Positions 7,567-11,778 of a stretch of 11,778 bases of DNA are shown here, piece after piece. Source of the stretch: Dunaliella salina. Its lineage: Eukaryota > Chlorophyta > Chlorophyceae > Chlamydomonadales > Dunaliellaceae. The notes below the pieces were generated by a model. It was given only the letters and a program-made list of their open reading frames with translations. It was not told the DNA's origin and searched no databases. The stretch's first letter is position 1, and each line of letters begins with the position of its first letter. The stretch spans positions 177,074 through 188,851 of the forward strand of contig MU069511.1 of NCBI GenBank assembly GCA_002284615.2, given 5' to 3'. The position numbers and the translations under genes were made by a program.

Positions 7567-9860
7567 TCATGCAATTACTCTCAGGTCGCATGATACACGC
7601 ATGTGATCGTCTACCAGCAACCCTTCCAGATCTTTTGCAGACTTGACAACCAGGTCTTTCATCGTATACCCCCAAAGGGTGCATCCCTTGAACCACGTGC
7701 CAGCATCTTTTCCAATGGTTACCAGCCCAATGCCTGGCTTCTCAAAGCGGAGGGAGAATGAGGCTTTAACTAATGATGGCTCAGGGAGCAGTGGCTTTGT
7801 GGTGCAGCCGACATACATAACAAGCAGGCCACCTGGCATTTCCATCTCCACTTTCAAAACCCAAAAGCAGCCACCATAATACATGGGGGGGGACAAAATG
7901 GACTTGGGGCCACGTGAGCTTCCATTCAAGGCTGATTGCACCAGGGACACCACCTGGCTTTTTGGAATGCTGTGCACCAAAATAACGCCTTTAATCACAT
8001 TAAGCCGGCGTGGTGCAGCAAGCCATGCAGGTGGGCACTTCTCATCATCAGCAGACCCAAAGCTGTTTTCAAGCAGCTTGTCACCATCAACACCCCAGGC
8101 AGCATTGAAGTATGGCAAAATGGAAGATTTGGTAAACCAGCTGCATTNGGNGAGGATAAATTGCCNGAACGTGGGGCTCAAGCGACCCACACGCAGCAGG
8201 GCACTCAGCTCAGCAAACTGCTGACGTGTCGCACGCCTTGCGTTTTTACTGCACCAAAAAGACAGCAACACTGCAACATCATTCTCAAATTCAACTCGAA
8301 CCTCATCAAGGCTTGCCCACAACCGCACAACAGGGAAGGGAAGGCGGCAAAATGAGGATAGGAGTGCCTCATTTTTGATGACAAAGTAGACAACACTGAA
8401 AGGACGCAGCAACCACCTCCGGCACAATTCAGTCCCTCCACTTTCAGGAGGTAGGCTGAGCAGCTGGCCTGCATCTTCCTCAGTGATAAGCTGGAACAGG
8501 CTTTTCTCAGCGCCTTGGACACTCTGTGCAGCGCAGGAGAACCACAGGGCCAGGTATCGCATGGTAAGCTCCCTTGACCCAAGGTCACACCGGCAGAGAA
8601 GCTCAAGAGCATGTGGGCTCAGGCTGCACAGGCGGTGTTTTGAGGCATCATCTACAAGGACCTGGGACGCATTCCCAAAGACCTGCATCAGCTTCTTTTT
8701 GCACACCTCTTCTACCTTGCGCTGCTGGCCGTCTACAAAGTGGACAGCCCCAGGCAGATCCAGCAGGGCCTCAACGTCCTTGATGCTCAAGCATGAGAGG
8801 TCCATCTTGTTTAGGCTATCGATGCAGAGCTCGACGCAGTGCTGTGCATCCCAGAAGACCGCGAAGTGTATGCACTGCGTAGCAAGGAAGAACAGGATCC
8901 AAATCAGGAAAGCTGCATTGACGTGGCATTGAGCATGTACTTTCAAGCAGAAACAAGATGAGTAAAATGATTGACTGGGCTACAAACGCACATGATCTCT
9001 CAGCACATACAAAGTCTGAGTCTGGGATACAAAACAAAGAGTCAGCAAAGCAGCTGTAAATAACCGCTCTCCCTTTCAGAACAGAGCAAGCAACATGGAT
9101 GACATTCCTCCTGTGATTTGGGTGCTGCTAGAGATGTGTCCATGGAATGGAATAGGTGTACAGTTGAAGGTGCAGCTGCAAAACAGCTTGCCCTCTCAAA
9201 AGAATCCAAGCTACAAGGAATGATGGCATCGCTTCTACCTGTGATCTTGGAGATGCGCAAGTGACGTGCAGGGTGATGCTGGATATCCAGGATGGAGCAG
9301 AGTGCCATTTCTAAGTGCACACTTCCCCAGGTCTACTCTCTTTGGCATCAGGTGTGCTTCCTTGTCTCATGTCCTATTTCTTCCACTCCTCAGCTCCATT
9401 AAGCAGGCAACACCATCCGCTCACCATGTACAGTCTTCTAATGTGCACTGTTCCATGGGCCAAAACGGTCATATGCTACATCTGTTCATGCACTCCGTGC
9501 ACCTGTCTGTACATGTGCTCATCCATGTTTATGAGCGGGCTAGCATTCGGTGATTATGATAGGGCACCATTTTGTTTCTGTAACCTGTCACCTGGACACA
9601 CAAGGGTGTGTCCCCACCTGGATCAGCTGGGATGGAGGCAAGGTGTGCCACAGATCGGTGTGCTTTTTCAAGTGGGCTGGGCGTGGAAGGTCCAAGATCA
9701 TCTCCACAACCAGCTTTCCAGCTTCTGCTTGCTCAGGGTCGTCACATGGTACCTCCAGTGTTGCCTGCCAGTGTGCATTGGAGGTAAGACGTGTCAATGT
9801 TTCTTCGCAATATCCAAGCAGATGCCACTTGCAAATTCCAAACCCCATAACTCTTGACAG
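7567..9860 (-). CDS. BTB-BACK-MATH-like protein, N-terminus missing
   Basis: By family this is a probable substrate adaptor of a CUL3-type ubiquitin ligase. Exon 1 is about 9860-9618 and exon 2 is 8874-7567 (TGA). The 743-nt intron begins GTGGGG after CAG and ends CTACGCAG, phase 0 on both sides, joining SQLIQ to CIHFAVFWDAQHCVEL. Visible protein is 516 residues. Residues 1-100 look like the second half of a BTB domain (LEVPCDDPEQAEAGKLVVEM, then the WDAQHCVE helix). Residues 258-327 look like BACK (LPFPVVRLWASLDEV, FENDVAVLLSFW, ALLRVGRLSPTF). Residues 410-515 look like a C-terminal MATH domain (GGCFWVLKVE, VKASFSLRFEK, WGYTMKD, GLLVDDHMRVSCDLRV; compare WGF, GLL-x-DD and the C-E-V strand of SPOP). 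The acceptor of exon 1 (ATAG at 9864-9861) is a guess and the first BTB half was not found between there and 10100. Three N bases (8148, 8151, 8166) fall in BACK. Animal and plant relatives usually put MATH before BTB; here it follows BACK. Domain calls are from motif memory, not a search. Confidence 0.75.
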
Positions 9861-10229
9861 CTATGATGGGTTGGGTTAGGTGTTCTAGGTGTTCCAAAAA
9901 GTGTCATGTGCCTCCAGAGTGTTGGCCCTCCTCCTGCCAAACACACATTCTGTTTGCGGGTGCTTTCCTTCCTTTCAGTGGAGCCACGTGCAAAGCAAGA
10001 AAGTTCCAAGCTTGCATGCACATGGTTGACAAGCACCAGACCCTCCTTAGCTTCCCCCAGATAGCTCCTTGATTAGCCTTGTCTCAAGCCTGGAAAAAAA
10101 AGTGGTAAGAGTACGCAGCTAAATGCCGCGAGCACGCGGCACCCCATACAAATTTACATTTTATCTATCCCTTTTTTTTGACCAGACAGAACCCTTGCAA
10201 ATGGCTACCTGGAGCATAATCACAGTTAC
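9861..10229. other. Upstream of the BTB gene, no exon found
   Basis: I searched the minus strand here for the first half of the BTB domain and saw no convincing match. The missing exon may lie further right, be lost, or be too diverged to see by eye. The strongest structure is a GC-rich hairpin at 10124-10141. Confidence 0.4.
10124..10141. repeat. Perfect 7-bp GC-rich hairpin
   Basis: TGCCGCG at 10124-10130 pairs perfectly with CGCGGCA at 10135-10141 across an AGCA loop. It stands out in otherwise ordinary sequence. The preceding GTGGTAAGAGT looks like a tRNA D-arm or A-box, but no tRNA can be folded around it. Confidence 0.6.
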
Positions 10230-10230
10230 A

Positions 10231-10317
<87 letters not shown>
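10230..10317. repeat. (AT)n followed by (AG)n satellite
   Basis: About 14 bp of alternating AT change into about 75 bp of uninterrupted AG. One plus-strand frame through it reads Arg-Glu repeats and another frame leads directly into the exon-like sequence at 10320, but this is what any AG run would do. Confidence 0.96.
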
Positions 10318-10322
<5 letters not shown>

Positions 10323-10391
10323 AGGACTGGAGCACATGGGGAGAGCTACTGCCGCGGAGCCTGAAGGCTGCACAACACTTGAGCTCTGCAG

Positions 10392-10573
10392 AAGCCCTGA
10401 AATCAATTACTAGCTATGATCAAGTACAACTGGTATTTGCTAGGGCCTTTGTGGAGAAGCAAAGCGCCTATGGGCATGGTGGAGTTGATTCCGCAAGCCA
10501 ATATCTCATCATTGAAGAGCATTGCCGATATTTTGACTATTCAAGGGCATTAGGCGTCTCCTCACCACGACAG
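10392..10573 (+). CDS. Unrecognised exon-like coding segment
   Basis: The frame is open from the AG satellite to TGA at 10631. A good donor, CAG/GTGTGT, ends the likely exon at 10573 in phase 0. Two acceptors are possible: CTCTGCAG ending at 10391, preferred, or ACAG ending at 10320, which would add about 23 residues (DWSTWGELLPRSL). The protein reads KSITSYDQVQLVFARAF, AYGHGGVDSASQYLIIEE and YFDYSRALGVSSPRQ, a normal-looking globular composition. I do not recognise the family; a mobile-element protein is possible. No following exon is identified: the 3' side is the minisatellite and a transposon-like terminus, so the gene may be interrupted or end in a long intron. Confidence 0.4.
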
Positions 10574-10638
10574 GTGTGTATGATACACTTCATACTACAA
10601 TCATTACAACATACACAGCCTTGCGGCTCCTGATGTTA

Positions 10639-10652
10639 CGCATACATATGCG
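10639..10652. repeat. Small perfect hairpin beside the minisatellite
   Basis: CGCATA faces TATGCG across two bases (CGCATACATATGCG). Its last base is the first base of the 17-bp array. It may be a diverged edge of the array. Confidence 0.5.
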
Positions 10653-10821
10653 ATCAGTATGCATCACTGATGAGTATGCATCACTGATGAGTATGCATCA
10701 TTGATGAGTATGCATCACTAAAGAGTATGCATCACTGATGAGTATGCATCACTGATGAGTATGCATCACTGATGAGTATGCATCACTGATCAGCATGCAT
10801 CACTGATGAGTATGCATTACT
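10652..10821. repeat. 17-bp minisatellite, ten copies
   Basis: The unit GATGAGTATGCATCACT recurs ten times at an exact 17-bp spacing with no indel. Copies 2, 4, 6, 7 and 8 match this consensus; 1, 3, 5, 9 and 10 carry one to three substitutions (GATCAG in 1 and 9, CATT in 3, AAAGAG in 5, CATTACT in 10). All ten keep the palindrome ATGCAT. Each junction between consensus copies (CATC-ACT-GATG) can form a 4-bp hairpin. Since 17 is not a multiple of 3, no frame stays in register. Confidence 0.97.
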
Positions 10822-10827
10822 GATGAT

Positions 10828-10930
10828 TAGGGATCGGCATTGACATATAGCGCTATAGATAAAATAGCACAATTTAGCACGATATCGCGTTACATAATTT
10901 TTGGATATAGCGCTTGCAAAATTAGCAAAC
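10828..10930 (+). mobile_element. hAT-like transposon terminus (putative)
   Basis: TAGGGATCGGCAT begins seven bases after the minisatellite. It is followed by TATAGCGCTATA (10846-10857, perfect palindrome), GATATCGCG and a second ATATAGCGC near 10905. Ends with TAGGG or CAGGG followed by clustered TATAGCGC/ATATCGCG motifs are familiar from hAT-family DNA transposons, where the subterminal repeats bind transposase. I found no matching inverted end, 8-bp target duplication or transposase in the window, so this would be one end of an incomplete or longer element. Confidence 0.3.
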
Positions 10931-11502
10931 AGGAAATTTTACCATTTTTGCAGGAGGGTAAAAAAAAGTCATAGGACACGGGGTTCAAGAAATTGGCTCA
11001 GACCCCCTGACCCCCTTCCCCCCCCCGGACCCCCTTTCCAATGGCCCAATGCAAGACAAGAAGGGTACAAATCTGCTCCTCTTTCAAATAGCTATCAATC
11101 TGCATGCTTACTGCATTCAAACATTGAGTTAAAACAGAGTTATGGGGCAACAACTGATGAACGGGCGCCCGTGCAAACTTGCCCTTCCAGGCACCCACAA
11201 CTGGCTTGCAAGTCCACAAACTGCCCTTCTGATTCACCATGCAAGGACTTATTATACATTGTCGCTATCATGGAAGTTTGTTTACTGCATGTTTGCCTTC
11301 ACACCCCCTGCAACCCACACCCATGCGCATGTAGCACTGACTCTGATCCATGCACAGAGATCCTCCCCTTTAACCCAATTTGCTCAAAGAGGGTGCCAAT
11401 TGACAGTTTTTAAGCTCAGGGATCCGAATATATAGTTCTTAAGAGGATTTGTACCATGGTTCCAAAACTTATGCTTCTTGTAGGCTCCTGATTTTTGCCT
11501 AA
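10931..11502. other. Gene-poor stretch with C-rich tract
   Basis: A C-rich tract at about 11004-11036 separates an A-rich left side from ordinary sequence. A plus-strand frame starting within the transposon-like end (about 10901-11413) is long but its composition (PPDPLPPPGPP from the C tract, then many Cys and His) looks accidental. No splice-framed exon was seen. Confidence 0.4.
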
Positions 11503-11686
11503 AACTTCGAGTTCGTAGTACCAACACCGTCTGGACCAGTGTCCACTGCTGCACCCTCAGCGAATGTTTCTGTGCATGAAGGGAAGCACCACTGGATGCC
11601 CATGAGCAATGCCCTGGAGGAGAGGAGGGGCTGTGCAGCCACACAGCCACAGTCACACAGTGCCACACACAGCCACAGCCACAGAG

Positions 11687-11778
<92 letters not shown>
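11503..11778 (+). other. Open frame running into the (CA)n satellite
   Basis: After TAA at 11500 a frame stays open to the window edge. Its first part, PTPSGPVSTAAPSANVSVHE followed by HHWMPMSNALEERRG, resembles a Pro/Ser/Ala linker, and the rest is satellite-derived. It could be the 5' part of an exon that ends in the satellite, or chance. No family is recognised. Confidence 0.12.
11688..11778. repeat. (CA)n dinucleotide satellite at the right edge
   Basis: Ninety-one bases of uninterrupted CA reach the end of the window, preceded from about 11636 by degenerate CACAGCCACA-type sequence, which suggests the run grew out of an imperfect seed. It is the reverse complement of the left-edge (TG)n. 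Confidence 0.97.

Noticed and set aside
7643..8932. Plus-strand open frames opposite the BTB-BACK-MATH exon
   Set aside because: They are antisense shadows with no domain sense, overlapping a frame with three consistent domain signatures.
8875..8946. ATG at 8946 on the minus strand as the true start, giving a hydrophobic signal-anchor N-terminus
   Set aside because: The hydrophobic residues are read from intron tail. The CTACGCAG acceptor at 8875 restores a continuous BTB helix with the exon ending at 9618.
9266..9879. Cys/His-rich plus-strand frames over the BTB gene intron and first exon
   Set aside because: Low-complexity translations of intron sequence with no splice-consistent borders, overlapping the supported minus-strand exon.
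10105..10150. tRNA gene
   Set aside because: There is an A-box-like GTGGTAAGAG and a hairpin, but no acceptor stem, anticodon arm or GTTCRA T-loop can be placed.
10652..10821. Hammerhead ribozyme core, because CTGATGAG recurs in the 17-bp array
   Set aside because: The array lacks the GAAA box and the stem II and III partners needed for a hammerhead; the motif repeats only because the unit repeats.
10652..10821. CRISPR array
   Set aside because: The units are head-to-tail with no unique spacers, and the setting is a eukaryotic genome.
10901..11413. 170-residue plus-strand frame with a proline-rich middle
   Set aside because: The Pro-rich part comes from a C-rich tract and the start lies in a transposon-like terminus. 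No conserved motif was seen.
11499..11774. Cys-Val repeat protein at the right edge, minus strand
   Set aside because: It is a translation of the (CA)n satellite.

Overview
The window looks like nuclear DNA of a green alga, most likely a chlorophyte of the Chlamydomonadales type. This is inferred from base composition near 50% GC, introns with GTGAGT/GTGTGT/GTAAGA donors and TGCAG-type acceptors, abundant dinucleotide satellites, TGTAA motifs downstream of stops (the chlorophyte poly(A) signal), and a BTB-BACK protein of a kind common in these algae. No bacterial operon, CRISPR array, rRNA or convincing tRNA is present. Species cannot be fixed from the sequence alone.

Layout. 1-46 is a (TG)n satellite. 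About 119-3414 (+) holds a multi-exon gene, cut at its 5' side, whose first visible exons resemble the end of a DUF4470-type domain. One of its introns contains a 69-bp unit repeated three times that carries copies of the 5' splice site. 3604-3828 is an unassigned open frame, followed by gene-poor DNA with a (TTTC)n run. 4662-5577 is the degraded 3' end of a non-LTR retrotransposon (CCHC finger, hexamer tail), followed head-to-tail by a second 5'-truncated copy with a different tail. 5578-7360 is gene-poor and contains a pair of diverged direct repeats (about 5793-6000 and 7143-7361) sharing a perfect 30-bp core, plus a possible reverse-transcriptase scrap just before the second copy.

7567-9860 (-) is the best gene of the window: a spliced BTB-BACK-MATH-like protein whose BTB domain is split by a 743-nt intron and whose N-terminus is not found. 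10230-10317 is an (AT)n/(AG)n satellite running into an unrecognised exon-like frame ending at 10573 (+). 10652-10821 is a ten-copy 17-bp minisatellite, followed seven bases later by a sequence that looks like a hAT transposon terminus. The window ends in a (CA)n run of 91 bp.

The two host genes converge on the central mobile-element debris and show no evident functional link. The BTB-BACK-MATH protein would be expected to act as a substrate adaptor for a CUL3 ubiquitin ligase. The DUF4470-like gene has no secure function, and frame breaks in its middle leave open whether it is intact. Five isolated N bases occur, all inside coding-like sequence.
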